Source of the DNA: Methylopumilus universalis
Lineage (GTDB): Bacteria > Pseudomonadota > Gammaproteobacteria > Burkholderiales > Methylophilaceae
Reading direction: 5' to 3' (one strand)
NCBI RefSeq assembly: GCF_006363895.1
Contig: NZ_CP040953.1
DNA length: 64,000 nt
Made by a program: the position numbers and the translations under genes. Each line of letters starts with the position of its first letter. Positions within the stretch are counted from its first letter, which is position 1. Below are positions 14,818 to 24,804 of this stretch, in pieces. The notes below the pieces were generated by a model, which was not told the DNA's origin, made no database searches, and worked only from the letters and a program-made list of their open reading frames with translations.

Positions 14818-15855
14818 ATGAAATTTATAGACGAAGCAACCATTAAGATCTACGCGGGCGATGGCGGCAATGGCATTGCAACATTTCGTCGAGAAAAATA
14901 TGAGCCTATGGGAGGGCCTAGTGGTGGAGATGGTGGCCGAGGTGGCTCCGTATTTTTCGAAGCCGATCAAAATTTAAATACGCTCGTTGACTACCGTTAC
15001 ACGCGAACTTTAAAAGCGCAAAGAGGTGAAAATGGCCGAAGTGCTGAATGCTACGGCGCTAAAGGGGAGGATTTAATATTAAGGGTGCCTGTCGGCACAG
15101 TGATCTCAGATAAAGCGACTGGCGATTCTTACGCTGATTTAAGCCATCATGGGGACAGAGCTCTTTTAGCTAAAGGCGGTAAAGGCGGTCTTGGCAATAT
15201 TCATTTTAAATCGAGTATTAATCGAGCGCCGAGACAATGCACTAAGGGCGAGCCTGGTGAAGAGTTTGAGCTTTATCTTGAGCTTAAAGTGCTAGCTGAT
15301 GTGGGTCTCTTAGGTATGCCAAATGCTGGCAAATCTACTTTTATAAGATCTGTATCAGCGGCGAAACCAAAAGTAGCGGACTATCCTTTTACAACATTGC
15401 ACCCTAATTTAGGTGTGGTGAGAGTAGGTGAGAATCAAAGTTTTGTGATTGCCGATATTCCTGGCCTTATTGAAGGCGCTTCAGAGGGCGCTGGTTTAGG
15501 GCATCAATTCTTAAGACATCTTGCAAGAACTACAATACTCTTACATTTAGTTGATATCGCACCTTTTGATCCCTCGGTGAATCCGGTCGATGAAGCGCGC
15601 GCTATTGTGAATGAATTAAAAAAATATGATGAACTTTTATATCAAAAACCACGCTGGTTGATATTAAATAAAATTGATATGGTAGAAGATGTTGCAGATA
15701 AGGTGAAAGCATTTGTTAAATCTTTCGGTTGGGCAGGCCCAGTATATTCAATCTCCGCAATTAAGGGAGTTGGTTGTAAAGAGCTTACATATGACATCAT
15801 GACCTTTATTGAAGAAAATAAAAAAATTCAAAATGAAATCGTTATTAGCGAATAG
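14818..15855 (+). CDS. obgE: Obg/CgtA GTPase
   Basis: Essential ribosome-associated GTPase in 50S maturation and stress response. The glycine-rich Obg fold occupies about residues 1-158 (IYAGDGGNGIATFRREKYEPMGGPSGGDGGRGG), followed by the G domain with GMPNAGKST, the DIPGLIEGA switch, LNKID and the SISA loop. At 345 residues it has the short acidic tail found in many betaproteobacteria. It lies directly after rpmA as usual and overlaps proB. Confidence 0.96.
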   Translation: MKFIDEATIKIYAGDGGNGIATFRREKYEPMGGPSGGDGGRGGSVFFEADQNLNTLVDYRYTRTLKAQRGENGRSAECYGAKGEDLILRVPVGTVISDKATGDSYADLSHHGDRALLAKGGKGGLGNIHFKSSINRAPRQCTKGEPGEEFELYLELKVLADVGLLGMPNAGKSTFIRSVSAAKPKVADYPFTTLHPNLGVVRVGENQSFVIADIPGLIEGASEGAGLGHQFLRHLARTTILLHLVDIAPFDPSVNPVDEARAIVNELKKYDELLYQKPRWLILNKIDMVEDVADKVKAFVKSFGWAGPVYSISAIKGVGCKELTYDIMTFIEENKKIQNEIVISE

Positions 15856-16951
15856 TCAACGCATTATTATTAAAGTAGGCTCTAGCTTACTCACCAACCA
15901 TGGTGAAGGGTTAGATCAAAAAGCTATTGCTTCATGGGTAGAGCAGATCGCTCATCTTGTTAAATCAGGCAAAGAAATTGTTTTGGTTTCAAGTGGCGCC
16001 GTCGCTGAAGGCATGCAAAGACTTGGTTGGAAAGCGAGACCAACTTTAATTAATGAATTACAAGCAGCAGCTGCTATTGGTCAAATGGGTTTAGTTCAAA
16101 TTTATGAAAAGAATTTTTCACAACACGCATTAAAAGCTGCACAGATTTTATTAACGCATGATGACCTTGCTGATCGGAAAAGATATCTCAATGCGCGCTC
16201 AACATTAAATACACTTTTAGAACTTAAAGTGATTCCAATTATCAATGAAAACGACACAGTAGTGACGGATGAAATTCGTTTTGGTGACAACGATACGCTG
16301 GCATCCCTAGTTGCTAATCTTATCGAGGCTGATCTCTTAGTGATTTTGACAGATCAACCAGGACTATTTTCTGAAGACCCAAGAAAAAATAAAGAAGCCA
16401 AGCTCATTCATCATGGTGTTGCAGGCGACATATCTCTAGAAGCAATGGCTGGCGGTGCAGGCTCTTCAATTGGTACAGGCGGTATGCTTACTAAAGTTTT
16501 AGCTGCTAAACGCGCATCTAGAAGTGGGGCGCATACAATCATCGCATCTGGCAAAGAAGAAAATGTTTTAATTCGACTTAGTCAAGGTGAAACCATAGGG
16601 ACTCATTTAGAAAGCAAACAATTAAAAGTTGCAGCAAGAAAACAATGGCTTGCTGATCATTTACAACTAAGAGGTAAGTTAATATTAGATGACGGTGCTG
16701 TCGATGCGTTAAAAAAAGAAGGTAAAAGTTTATTGCCTATTGGTGTCACTTCTGTTGAAGGAGATTTTGATCGGGGAGAGGTTGTGCTTTGTCTTGATTC
16801 AAAGGGCGGCGAGATTGCGCGTGGACTCATCAATTATAATGCGGCCGAAACAAAAAAAATTATGGGCAAATCTACTAATTCGATAGAAAATTTATTGGGC
16901 TACATTGATCAGCCTTCTTTGATTCATCGAGATAATTTAATTTTACTTTAA
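15833..16951 (+). CDS. proB: Glutamate 5-kinase
   Basis: Phosphorylates glutamate in the first step of proline synthesis. The amino acid kinase domain (RIIIKVGSSLLTN, VLVSSGAVAEGM, INENDTV, FGDNDTLA, SIGTGGMLTK) is followed by a PUA domain from about residue 275. ATG at 15833 gives 372 residues and a normal N terminus; a TTG at 15809 would add eight residues with no family support. The gene overlaps the end of obgE by 23 bases and has no ribosome site, so it is presumably coupled. Its partner proA is 28 kb away. Confidence 0.94.
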   Translation: MKSLLANSQRIIIKVGSSLLTNHGEGLDQKAIASWVEQIAHLVKSGKEIVLVSSGAVAEGMQRLGWKARPTLINELQAAAAIGQMGLVQIYEKNFSQHALKAAQILLTHDDLADRKRYLNARSTLNTLLELKVIPIINENDTVVTDEIRFGDNDTLASLVANLIEADLLVILTDQPGLFSEDPRKNKEAKLIHHGVAGDISLEAMAGGAGSSIGTGGMLTKVLAAKRASRSGAHTIIASGKEENVLIRLSQGETIGTHLESKQLKVAARKQWLADHLQLRGKLILDDGAVDALKKEGKSLLPIGVTSVEGDFDRGEVVLCLDSKGGEIARGLINYNAAETKKIMGKSTNSIENLLGYIDQPSLIHRDNLILL

Positions 16952-16972
16952 GATTTTTAAAGGGAGTTTTGT

Positions 16973-17473
16973 ATGTCAGAAAATAAAAAACTTGTCGCCA
17001 TTGTTATGGGATCTGACAGTGATTGGCCGGTCATGAAATTTGCAGCTCAAATGCTTGCAGATTTTGATGTGCCTTACGAAGCCCAGGTCATTTCAGCGCA
17101 TCGAACCCCAGATTTGATGTTTAAATTTGCTGAAGATGCTGCAAAAGAAGGCTATCAAATTATTATTGCAGGCGCAGGAGGTGCGGCTCATCTGCCTGGC
17201 ATGGTTGCTTCTAAAACTACGTTGCCCGTATTAGGCGTGCCGATTCCTTCAAAACATCTTCAAGGTCAAGACTCTTTATTATCGATTGTACAAATGCCAA
17301 GAGGTATTCCTGTAGCCACTTTTGCTATCGGTGAGGCAGGGGCTGCAAATGCAGGACTTTTCGCAGTATCTATTTTGGCGCATGAAAATAAAATATTAGC
17401 TAAAAAGCTTGAAGTGTTTAGGGAAAAGCAAGCTAAAAAAGTCATCGATATGAATTTATCGGAGAAGCCTTGA
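16973..17473 (+). CDS. purE: N5-carboxyaminoimidazole ribonucleotide mutase
   Basis: Class I PurE converts N5-CAIR to CAIR in purine synthesis. The 166 residues include the phosphate-binding VMGSDSDWPVM, SAHRTPD with the catalytic histidine, and AGAGGAAHLPGMVAS. A strong AAAGGGAG site precedes the ATG. The stop overlaps the purK start, so the N5-CAIR made by PurK is passed to a co-translated partner. Confidence 0.97.
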   Translation: MSENKKLVAIVMGSDSDWPVMKFAAQMLADFDVPYEAQVISAHRTPDLMFKFAEDAAKEGYQIIIAGAGGAAHLPGMVASKTTLPVLGVPIPSKHLQGQDSLLSIVQMPRGIPVATFAIGEAGAANAGLFAVSILAHENKILAKKLEVFREKQAKKVIDMNLSEKP

Positions 17474-18621
17474 GTCAACTAGATCAACCGCTTTTACCTC
17501 CAGCGATGCTTGGCATTCTTGGAGGAGGTCAGTTAGGCCGTTTCTTTGTGATTGCAGCTCATGAGCTGGGTTACAAAGTCACTGTATTAGATCCTGATCC
17601 ACAAAGTCCTGCAGGGACCATCGCAGATATTCATTTATGTAAATCTTATGATGACGTATCGGCTTTGGAAGTTATGAGAGATACATGTCAAGGCGTAACC
17701 ACTGAATTTGAAAATGTTCCTGCAGATAGCATGGACTTCTTATCTAAAAAGATACATGTGAGCCCTTCAGCAGAATCGGTAAGAGTCGCTCAGTATCGCG
17801 TTCTTGAAAAAACTTTTTTAAAAGAATCGGGACTTCCCGTAGGTCCTTTTGAAATCATTCGGGACGACAAAGATATTCCATCTGATACTTTCTCTATTTA
17901 TCCTGCTATCTTAAAAGTCGCTCGCTTTGGATATGACGGTAAAGGCCAGGCAAGAGTTGCTTCACAAAAAGAAGCATTAACTGCTTTTCATCAATTCTCA
18001 AATCAGGAATGTGTTTTAGAAAAAATGCTTCCTTTAGACATGGAAGTTTCTTTAGTTTTGGCGCGAGATCAAGCAGGTCATATAGAGACGTTTAATGTTT
18101 CAGAGAATATTCATACTAACGGTATTTTAGATATCTCCATTGTGCCGGCGCGTTCAACACAATTGATTAATAATTTAGTAGATCAACTTGCAAAACAAGT
18201 AGCTCAAGCACTTAATTATGTCGGTGTACTAGGCGTTGAGTTCTTTGTCAGTGAGGGTAAAGTTTTTGTTAATGAGATTGCTCCTAGACCTCATAATTCT
18301 GGACATTACACCATTGACGCTTCTGTGACGAATCAGTTTGAACAACAGGTAAGAGTGCTAGCAGGTCTTCCGCTTGGAAGCGCTGAGCTTCATTCATCCG
18401 CTGTCATGGTTAATCTATTAGGAGATGTTTGGACAAATAGCAAACAAAAAAAACCTGATTGGGATAAGGCTTTTAATGAGCCGGGTTTAAAAATGCATCT
18501 ATATGGAAAACATGAGGCAAGATCAGGCCGAAAGATGGGTCACTTTACCGTGGTAGATAAAAACTTAGATATAGCCTTTGAAAAGGCTATAAAAGTAAGA
18601 AAGCTTTTGGGAATTGCTTAG
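17470..18621 (+). CDS. purK: 5-(carboxyamino)imidazole ribonucleotide synthase
   Basis: ATP-grasp enzyme that carboxylates AIR with bicarbonate. Typical blocks are ILGGGQLGRFF, KVARFGYDGKGQ and NEIAPRPHNSGHYTID. The TTG start at 17470 overlaps the purE stop and has GGAG five bases upstream; the next in-frame ATG (17509) would start right at the core glycine motif, so TTG is more plausible. Length 383 residues is normal. Confidence 0.95.
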   Translation: MSQLDQPLLPPAMLGILGGGQLGRFFVIAAHELGYKVTVLDPDPQSPAGTIADIHLCKSYDDVSALEVMRDTCQGVTTEFENVPADSMDFLSKKIHVSPSAESVRVAQYRVLEKTFLKESGLPVGPFEIIRDDKDIPSDTFSIYPAILKVARFGYDGKGQARVASQKEALTAFHQFSNQECVLEKMLPLDMEVSLVLARDQAGHIETFNVSENIHTNGILDISIVPARSTQLINNLVDQLAKQVAQALNYVGVLGVEFFVSEGKVFVNEIAPRPHNSGHYTIDASVTNQFEQQVRVLAGLPLGSAELHSSAVMVNLLGDVWTNSKQKKPDWDKAFNEPGLKMHLYGKHEARSGRKMGHFTVVDKNLDIAFEKAIKVRKLLGIA

Positions 18622-18622
18622 A

Positions 18623-18645
18623 TCAAAGAGAGAAGCTCTCTTTGA
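18623..18645. terminator. Shared hairpin between convergent purK and rpsT
   Basis: TCAAAGAGAG (18623-18632) and CTCTCTTTGA (18636-18645) make a perfect 10-bp inverted repeat with a 3-base centre, filling the 26-base gap between the two stop codons. No long T-run follows on either strand, so it is a bidirectional terminator only in a weak sense, or an end-protecting hairpin. Confidence 0.6.
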
Positions 18646-18647
18646 AA

Positions 18648-18911
18648 TTAAGCCATTGATTTGATTGCTGCGTTTAAGCGTTGTTTATGACGTGACGCTT
18701 TGTTTTTATGAATAATCTTTTTATCAGCGATACGGTCGATAACCGAAACATTTTCTTGGAAAGATGTTTTTGCAGCTGCTTTATCGCCAGTTTGAATTGC
18801 TTTTAAAATCTTTTTAATTGCAGTACGCAAAGTTGAACGCAAACTTGCATTGTGAGCTCGTTGCTTCGTTGCTTGGCGGGCACGTTTTCTAGCCTGTGCG
18901 GTATTTGCCAT
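18648..18911 (-). CDS. rpsT: 30S ribosomal protein S20
   Basis: Small basic 16S rRNA-binding protein (87 residues) with the normal ANTAQARKRARQ start and SRHKQRLNAAIK end. AAGGA stands seven bases before the ATG. As usual it is a single-gene unit next to divergent murJ. Confidence 0.97.
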   Translation of the reverse strand: MANTAQARKRARQATKQRAHNASLRSTLRTAIKKILKAIQTGDKAAAKTSFQENVSVIDRIADKKIIHKNKASRHKQRLNAAIKSMA

Positions 18912-18951
18912 GTTTATCCTTTAGTTAATATCTTTTATTACGAAGGCGAGA

Positions 18952-18980
18952 ATTTTAGCGATATTTGAGGTTTTATACAA
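18952..18980 (-). promoter_or_regulatory. Promoter of rpsT
   Basis: On the minus strand TTGTAT (18980-18975), a 17-base spacer and TAAAAT (18957-18952) lie about 40 bases upstream of the rpsT ATG. Spacing and hexamers suit sigma-70. Confidence 0.6.
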
Positions 18981-19078
18981 GATAAAACGCTCATTTTAGC
19001 CCTAAATTTCAGTCATATCCCCTTGATATTCTGAGCTTATCAATATTTTTGTTGGAAACCTTGATAAAACGACCTCCA

Positions 19079-19087
19079 TGCTAAAAT
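19079..19087 (+). promoter_or_regulatory. Extended -10 promoter of murJ
   Basis: TGCTAAAAT at 19079-19087 is an extended -10 (TGn followed by a -10 hexamer), with TTGATA fifteen bases before the hexamer. The murJ ATG is 37 bases downstream. Confidence 0.5.
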
Positions 19088-19123
19088 CTTTGTAATTTAG
19101 TGACACTTAAATAGATAAATTCA

Positions 19124-20659
19124 ATGAATCTTCTTAGAGCACTCGCAACCGTCGGAAGCATGACTTTCGTATCAAGAATTTTAGGTTTTGTGAGGGATAG
19201 CTTGATCGCCAAAATCTTTGGCGCGGGCATGGAGACAGATGCTTTTTTTGTAGCTTTTAAAATTCCCAATTTATTAAGGCGGATTTCAGCAGAAGGCGCT
19301 TTCTCCCAAGCTTTTGTCCCAATTCTTGCTGAGTATAAAAACAAACGTAGTTATGAGGCAACACATCTCTTAATTAATCACGTATGTTCATTATTAAGTC
19401 TTTTTCTAATAGCAATTACATGCATTGGTATTTTTGCGGCACCTTGGCTTGTCTATGTTAGTGCGCCAGGTTTTATTGAGCATTCTGAAAAGTTTCAGCT
19501 CACTGTTGATTTATTAAGAATCACCTTTCCTTATATATTTTTTATTTCTCTAGTCTCGATGGCTGGCGGCATTCTGAACACTTTCAACAAGTTTTCCGTA
19601 CCCGCTTTTACGCCTGTATGGCTTAATTTATCTTTTATATTTGCAGCATTATTTTTTGCCGATTATTTTGATCGGCCTATTTTAGTTCTAGCTTGGGCTG
19701 TATTTGTTGGGGGCGTGCTCCAGTTAATTTTTCAGATTCCCTTTTTAAGAGAAATTGGGTTTATTCCTAAATATCAATTGGATCTTAAAGATCGAGGTGT
19801 ATGGAGAATTATTAAACTCATGGGACCTGCAATTTTCGGGGTATCTATTGCGCAACTATCTTTGCTTATTAATACTATCTTTGCATCATTTCTCGAGACC
19901 GGAAGTATTTCATGGCTGTATTATGCCGATCGACTCATGGAGTTTCCAGCAGGCGTTTTAGGCGTAGCACTCGGAACGATTCTACTGCCAAGCCTTTCGA
20001 AATCTTATTCAGGTAAGAATCAAAAAGAATACTCAGGTTTACTTGACTGGGGACTAAGGCTGACTTTTATTCTTGCAGCGCCTGCAGCTGTTGCATTGGC
20101 CGTATTATCTCTTCCCTTAATTACAACCTTATTTCACTATGGCGCTTTTAATATGCATGATGTTTTGATGACTCAGCAAGCTACCATTGCATACAGTTTT
20201 GGACTGATGGGTTTAATCATGATTAAAGTATTAGCACCTGGATTTTATGCAAGACAGAATATTAAGACGCCGGTCAAAATTGCACTTTTTACTTTATTCT
20301 CAACTCAACTCATGAACATGTTATTTATTGGACAATTCAAACATGCAGGCTTAGCGCTCGCGATTGGTTTGGGCGCATGCCTAAATGCAAGTCTTCTTTA
20401 TTATCATTTAAGAAAAGGCAGGTATTACAAACCTCATGATGGATGGGCACAATTTTTAATAAAACTTTTTATTGCCTTAGTTTTAATGGGTCTCACTTTA
20501 TTTTATTTAAAAGGTGATTCATTGCTTTGGCTTGAGTATTCAATTTCAAAAAGATTGATTTACTTAATAATGCTTATTCTTGCGGGTTCAGTTGTTTATT
20601 TTGGCTCATTGTGGATGATGGGATTAAGACTTCAATCATTCATCCGAAGAGCTATCTAA
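19124..20659 (+). CDS. murJ: Lipid II flippase MurJ
   Basis: Inner-membrane MOP-superfamily flippase that moves lipid II across the membrane for wall synthesis. The 511 residues form about 14 hydrophobic helices. Signatures include FVSRILGFVRDSLIAKIFGAG with the essential N-terminal Arg/Asp, FFVAFKIPNLLRRISAEGAFSQAFVP (split here between residues 41 and 66) and FPAGVLGVALGTILLPSLS. It heads a plus-strand run with ribF six bases downstream, and murJ-ribF-ileS-lspA is a well known order in betaproteobacteria. Confidence 0.96.
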   Translation: MNLLRALATVGSMTFVSRILGFVRDSLIAKIFGAGMETDAFFVAFKIPNLLRRISAEGAFSQAFVPILAEYKNKRSYEATHLLINHVCSLLSLFLIAITCIGIFAAPWLVYVSAPGFIEHSEKFQLTVDLLRITFPYIFFISLVSMAGGILNTFNKFSVPAFTPVWLNLSFIFAALFFADYFDRPILVLAWAVFVGGVLQLIFQIPFLREIGFIPKYQLDLKDRGVWRIIKLMGPAIFGVSIAQLSLLINTIFASFLETGSISWLYYADRLMEFPAGVLGVALGTILLPSLSKSYSGKNQKEYSGLLDWGLRLTFILAAPAAVALAVLSLPLITTLFHYGAFNMHDVLMTQQATIAYSFGLMGLIMIKVLAPGFYARQNIKTPVKIALFTLFSTQLMNMLFIGQFKHAGLALAIGLGACLNASLLYYHLRKGRYYKPHDGWAQFLIKLFIALVLMGLTLFYLKGDSLLWLEYSISKRLIYLIMLILAGSVVYFGSLWMMGLRLQSFIRRAI

Positions 20660-20668
20660 GTTTTTGTG

Positions 20669-21565
20669 ATGCAAGTCTTTCGCCATTTTCCACTAAGTTC
20701 AGAAACGCCTATTGGTCTTACAATTGGCAATTTTGACGGTGTTCATATAGGCCATCAAGCCCTTATTCAAAAACTTATAGAGGAATCTAAAAGAAGAAAA
20801 ATTACACCATCGGTTATGACATTTGAACCGCACCCTAAAGAATTTTTTGTGCCTGAACATGCACCAACTCGACTTACGAGTCTAAGAGAAAAGCTAGAGT
20901 TTTTTTCAAGTTGTGGCGTTGAAAATGTTTTTGTATGTGCCTTTAATAAAAAATTTGCAAACATTTCTAGCGATGTGTTTATGCATCAAATATTAAAAAA
21001 GCAATTAAAAGCAGAGCTCATTATCGTAGGCGATGATTTTCGTTTTGGAGCTCAAAGATTAGCAGGAATAGAAGACTTGAGAAAAAGTGGATTTGAATTA
21101 TTCGAAATTCCAGAAATCGATGTGAAAGGTAAGCGAGTATCAAGCACATTAATTAGAGACGACCTTAAAGAGGGTCGTATTGAATCAGTTAATGAATTTT
21201 TAGGAAGGTCTTATTCGATCAGCGGAAAAGTGGTTAAAGGAGACGGGCGCGGAAGACAAATGGGCTTTCCAACTGCCAATATTCATATGAAGCATTCGAG
21301 ACCGGCTCTAACAGGCGTATATGCGGTAAAATTAGGAAATAGAAATGGCGTTGCTAATCTTGGAATCAGACCGACAGTTGCAGGCATCCCGAAACTTTTG
21401 CTAGAAGTTCATTTGCTTAATTTCAATGAAGATATTTATGGGCAGCATGTGCAAGTGACTTTTCTGGAAAAGATTAGAGATGAAATGAAATTTGAAAATA
21501 TTAATGCACTCATTGAACAGATTAAAAAAGACGTAATACATACAACACGTTTTTTTGAAAAATAA
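20669..21565 (+). CDS. ribF: Bifunctional riboflavin kinase / FMN adenylyltransferase
   Basis: Makes FMN and then FAD from riboflavin. The N-terminal nucleotidyltransferase shows TIGNFDGVHIGHQ and GDDFRFG; the C-terminal kinase shows VVKGDGRGRQMGFPTANI. ATG at 20669 is preferred to the GTG directly before it. Length 298 residues is slightly short but complete. It uses riboflavin downstream of ribH (1.9 kb). Confidence 0.96.
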   Translation: MQVFRHFPLSSETPIGLTIGNFDGVHIGHQALIQKLIEESKRRKITPSVMTFEPHPKEFFVPEHAPTRLTSLREKLEFFSSCGVENVFVCAFNKKFANISSDVFMHQILKKQLKAELIIVGDDFRFGAQRLAGIEDLRKSGFELFEIPEIDVKGKRVSSTLIRDDLKEGRIESVNEFLGRSYSISGKVVKGDGRGRQMGFPTANIHMKHSRPALTGVYAVKLGNRNGVANLGIRPTVAGIPKLLLEVHLLNFNEDIYGQHVQVTFLEKIRDEMKFENINALIEQIKKDVIHTTRFFEK

Positions 21566-21570
21566 AATAT

Positions 21571-24342
21571 ATGACCGAAGAAAATAAATATCAATTAAAT
21601 TTGCCAGATACGCCATTTCCTATGCGTGGTGATCTTGCTAAAAGAGAACCTCTTTGGGTTAAGCGCTGGCAGGAATTTAAGCTGTACCAAAAAATTAGAC
21701 AAAAAAGAAAGGGTGCTAAGAAATTCATTCTGCATGATGGCCCACCTTATGCAAATGGAGATATTCATATTGGGCATGCTGTTAATAAAATTTTAAAAGA
21801 TATTATTGTTAAATCAAAAACCTTATCTGGGTTTGACGCACCATATGTTCCAGGGTGGGATTGCCATGGACTTCCGATTGAGCTTGTTGTCGAAAAATTG
21901 CATGGCAAGAATATTGACCCTAAAAAATTTAGAGAACTATGTAGGGAATATGCAGCAACGCAAGTTGAAAAACAAAAAAATGATTTTATACGTTTAGGTG
22001 TATTAGGGGACTGGAATCAACCCTACCTCACGATGAATTTTGAAACCGAAGCCGACATCATGAGATCGCTTGGACATATTCATCAATATGGATACCTCTA
22101 TCAAGGAAGCAAGCCTGTGCATTGGTGTGTTGATTGTGGTTCAGCATTGGCTGAGGCTGAAGTGGAATATGAAGATAAAACTTCACCTACGATTGATGTA
22201 GGGTTTAAAGTTATAGACGGTGATATTTTAAAAAAGATATTCAATATAAACGAAGTAGAAGATACGTTCGCAGTGATTTGGACAACAACACCCTGGACAC
22301 TTCCAGCGAATCAGGCTGTATGTGTTCATCCTGAACTAAGTTATGGTTTATATAGTACTGAAAAAGGTAATCTTATCCTCGCTGAAGATTTGGCTGAAAA
22401 AAATCTTATGTATTATGGTTTAGAGTCTTTTAAGAAATTATCCTCATGTAAAGGTCAAGATTTAGAGCATCTTAAACTCAGCCACCCGTTTTATAAAAGA
22501 AATGTACCTATCATATGTGGCGACCACGTCACTCTAGACGCTGGAACTGGACTTGTTCATACAGCACCTGCACATGGGTTAGAGGACTATGCAGTTGGGA
22601 TGCAATATCAATTGCCTGTAGATAACCCAGTCAACGAAGAGGGAAGGTTTTATTCTTTTGTTGAACAGTTTGCAGGCGAGAGTATCTGGGAGGCCAATAA
22701 AAAAATTATTGAAACATTAGACGCTAATCAATCTTTATTTGCTTCGAAGAAATTATCACATAGCTACCCACATTGTTGGCGCCACAAAACACCAGTGATT
22801 TTCAGGGCTACACGTCAATGGTTTATTGGTATGAATCAAAAAAATAATAAAAAGACATTGCGTGAGAATGCAAACGAAGCGGTCAGTCATACTACTTTTT
22901 ATCCTGAGTGGGGGAAAGCGCGTTTAGAAGCTATGATTAAAAATCGCCCTGACTGGTGTGTTTCTCGCCAAAGAAACTGGGGTGTTCCTATGCCACTTTT
23001 TGTTCATAAAGAAACTTACGAATTACATCCGCGCACCATTGAATTAACTGAATTAGTTGCTAAAGAAGTTGAGAAGTCAGGTATTGATGCTTGGTTTAAT
23101 TTAGATGCTAAAACATTACTTGGCGAAGATGCTAATCAATATAAAAAAATAAGTGACACATTAGATGTCTGGTTTGATTCAGGAACGACGCATGCTTCTG
23201 TGCTAAAAAAACGTGAAGACTTAGCTTATCCAGCTGATCTTTATCTGGAAGGCTCAGATCAGCATCGGGGCTGGTTTCAATCGAGCTTACTTACAGGTTG
23301 CGCAATTGATGGAAGAGCGCCTTATGAATCTCTATTAACGCACGGCTTCGTTGTTGATGGAAGTGGACATAAGATGAGTAAATCTAAGGGCAACGTCGTA
23401 GCGCCACAAAAAGTCATGGATCAATATGGTGCTGATATTTTAAGATTCTGGGTAGCCTCTACAGATTATTCTGGCGAACTCACTATTTCAGACGAAATTT
23501 TAAAGCGAGTTGCTGAGGGATACAGGCGCATAAGAAATACCTTACGCTTTCTGCTAGCTAACCTTGGCGATTTTGATGATAAAAAAGATTTACTTCCCGT
23601 GAAAGAATGGCTGTCGATAGATCGCTATGCATTACATTTGACGCATCAGCTGCAAGATCATATTAAAAAAGATTATGCATCTTATGAATTTCATTTAGGC
23701 ATGCAAAAGTTTGTAAGCTTTTGTTCTGAGGATCTAGGTGGATTCTATCTTGATATTTTAAAAGATCGACTTTACACATCAAATGAAAATTCTAAAGCAA
23801 GACGAGCTGCGCAAAGTGCAATCTTCCATATTACACATTCCTTAATGAGATTGATGGCCCCTGTTTTAAGCTTTACAGCAGATGAAATTTGGCAGATTCT
23901 CATGCCCCAAAGCGATGAACATATATTTATGGATGAATGGTATGACCTGCCACCTCACGATTTGAATTCTAGAGAGTTGTTAGCGTGGGAGCATATTATT
24001 CATGTACGCGCAATTGCTAATAAAAAAATTGAAGAGTTGCGCGAAAAAGGATTAGTAGGCTCTTCACTTCAAGCCGAGATTGATATCTTCGCTTCAGGCG
24101 ATATTTATCAATCTTTATCGATACTTCATGAAGACCTTAAGTTTGCGATGATTACATCGCATGCAAAGCTTCATGAAAGACAAGGCGATTTACATATAGA
24201 TGTTCGCGCAAGTGAGAATAAGAAATGTGATCGATGTTGGCACTACCGAGAAGAAGTTGGATCACATCATGAGCATCCAACCATTTGCAATCGATGTATT
24301 AGTAATCTTTTTGAAAAAGGTGAAGTAAGGTCTCATGCGTAA
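21571..24342 (+). CDS. ileS: Isoleucyl-tRNA synthetase
   Basis: Class I synthetase with an editing domain. Visible are PPYANGDIHIGHA (HIGH), the editing motif WTTTPWTLPAN, GHKMSKSKGN (KMSKS) and a C-terminal zinc finger with CDRCW and CNRC. The 923 residues are close to the usual 930-940. No ribosome site is visible before the ATG, which follows ribF by five bases; translation probably relies on coupling. The last eight bases overlap lspA. Confidence 0.97.
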   Translation: MTEENKYQLNLPDTPFPMRGDLAKREPLWVKRWQEFKLYQKIRQKRKGAKKFILHDGPPYANGDIHIGHAVNKILKDIIVKSKTLSGFDAPYVPGWDCHGLPIELVVEKLHGKNIDPKKFRELCREYAATQVEKQKNDFIRLGVLGDWNQPYLTMNFETEADIMRSLGHIHQYGYLYQGSKPVHWCVDCGSALAEAEVEYEDKTSPTIDVGFKVIDGDILKKIFNINEVEDTFAVIWTTTPWTLPANQAVCVHPELSYGLYSTEKGNLILAEDLAEKNLMYYGLESFKKLSSCKGQDLEHLKLSHPFYKRNVPIICGDHVTLDAGTGLVHTAPAHGLEDYAVGMQYQLPVDNPVNEEGRFYSFVEQFAGESIWEANKKIIETLDANQSLFASKKLSHSYPHCWRHKTPVIFRATRQWFIGMNQKNNKKTLRENANEAVSHTTFYPEWGKARLEAMIKNRPDWCVSRQRNWGVPMPLFVHKETYELHPRTIELTELVAKEVEKSGIDAWFNLDAKTLLGEDANQYKKISDTLDVWFDSGTTHASVLKKREDLAYPADLYLEGSDQHRGWFQSSLLTGCAIDGRAPYESLLTHGFVVDGSGHKMSKSKGNVVAPQKVMDQYGADILRFWVASTDYSGELTISDEILKRVAEGYRRIRNTLRFLLANLGDFDDKKDLLPVKEWLSIDRYALHLTHQLQDHIKKDYASYEFHLGMQKFVSFCSEDLGGFYLDILKDRLYTSNENSKARRAAQSAIFHITHSLMRLMAPVLSFTADEIWQILMPQSDEHIFMDEWYDLPPHDLNSRELLAWEHIIHVRAIANKKIEELREKGLVGSSLQAEIDIFASGDIYQSLSILHEDLKFAMITSHAKLHERQGDLHIDVRASENKKCDRCWHYREEVGSHHEHPTICNRCISNLFEKGEVRSHA

Positions 24343-24802
24343 ATATATTGTGATTGCATTCTTGATTGTTATTTTGGATCTCATAACCAAACAATGGATA
24401 TTTAATCATTTAGATTTTGCAAGTGCTTTAGTAATAACTCCATTTCTTAATATTGTGCATTTTCAAAATACGGGAGCTGCTTTTAGTTTTTTAAGTGATG
24501 CTTCTGGCTGGCAGAGATATTTCTTTATCGTCGTTTCAATGATCGCAATTTTTATCATTATTCGATTAATGCATCAGCGATTAAAACAGCCATTATTATG
24601 CTTAGCGCTGGCCTTCATACTTGGCGGAGCTATAGGTAATTTGTGTGACAGAAGCTTTTATGGTTTTGTGATTGATTTCATTTATGTTCACTACGAAGCC
24701 TATTACTGGCCAGCATTTAATGTGGCAGATAGCTTTATTTCAATAGGTGTAGTTTTAATTCTATATGATGCATTTAAAAACAAAAAACCTTTGTTGAGCT
24801 AA
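24335..24802 (+). CDS. lspA: Lipoprotein signal peptidase
   Basis: Inner-membrane aspartyl protease (signal peptidase II) that trims prolipoproteins such as LptE in this window. The 155 residues have four hydrophobic helices and the catalytic aspartates in GGAIGNLCDR and FNVADSFISIG. The start overlaps ileS. In many relatives fkpB and ispH follow; here a molybdopterin oxidoreductase follows two bases later. Confidence 0.96.
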   Translation: MRKYIVIAFLIVILDLITKQWIFNHLDFASALVITPFLNIVHFQNTGAAFSFLSDASGWQRYFFIVVSMIAIFIIIRLMHQRLKQPLLCLALAFILGGAIGNLCDRSFYGFVIDFIYVHYEAYYWPAFNVADSFISIGVVLILYDAFKNKKPLLS

Positions 24803-24804
24803 TC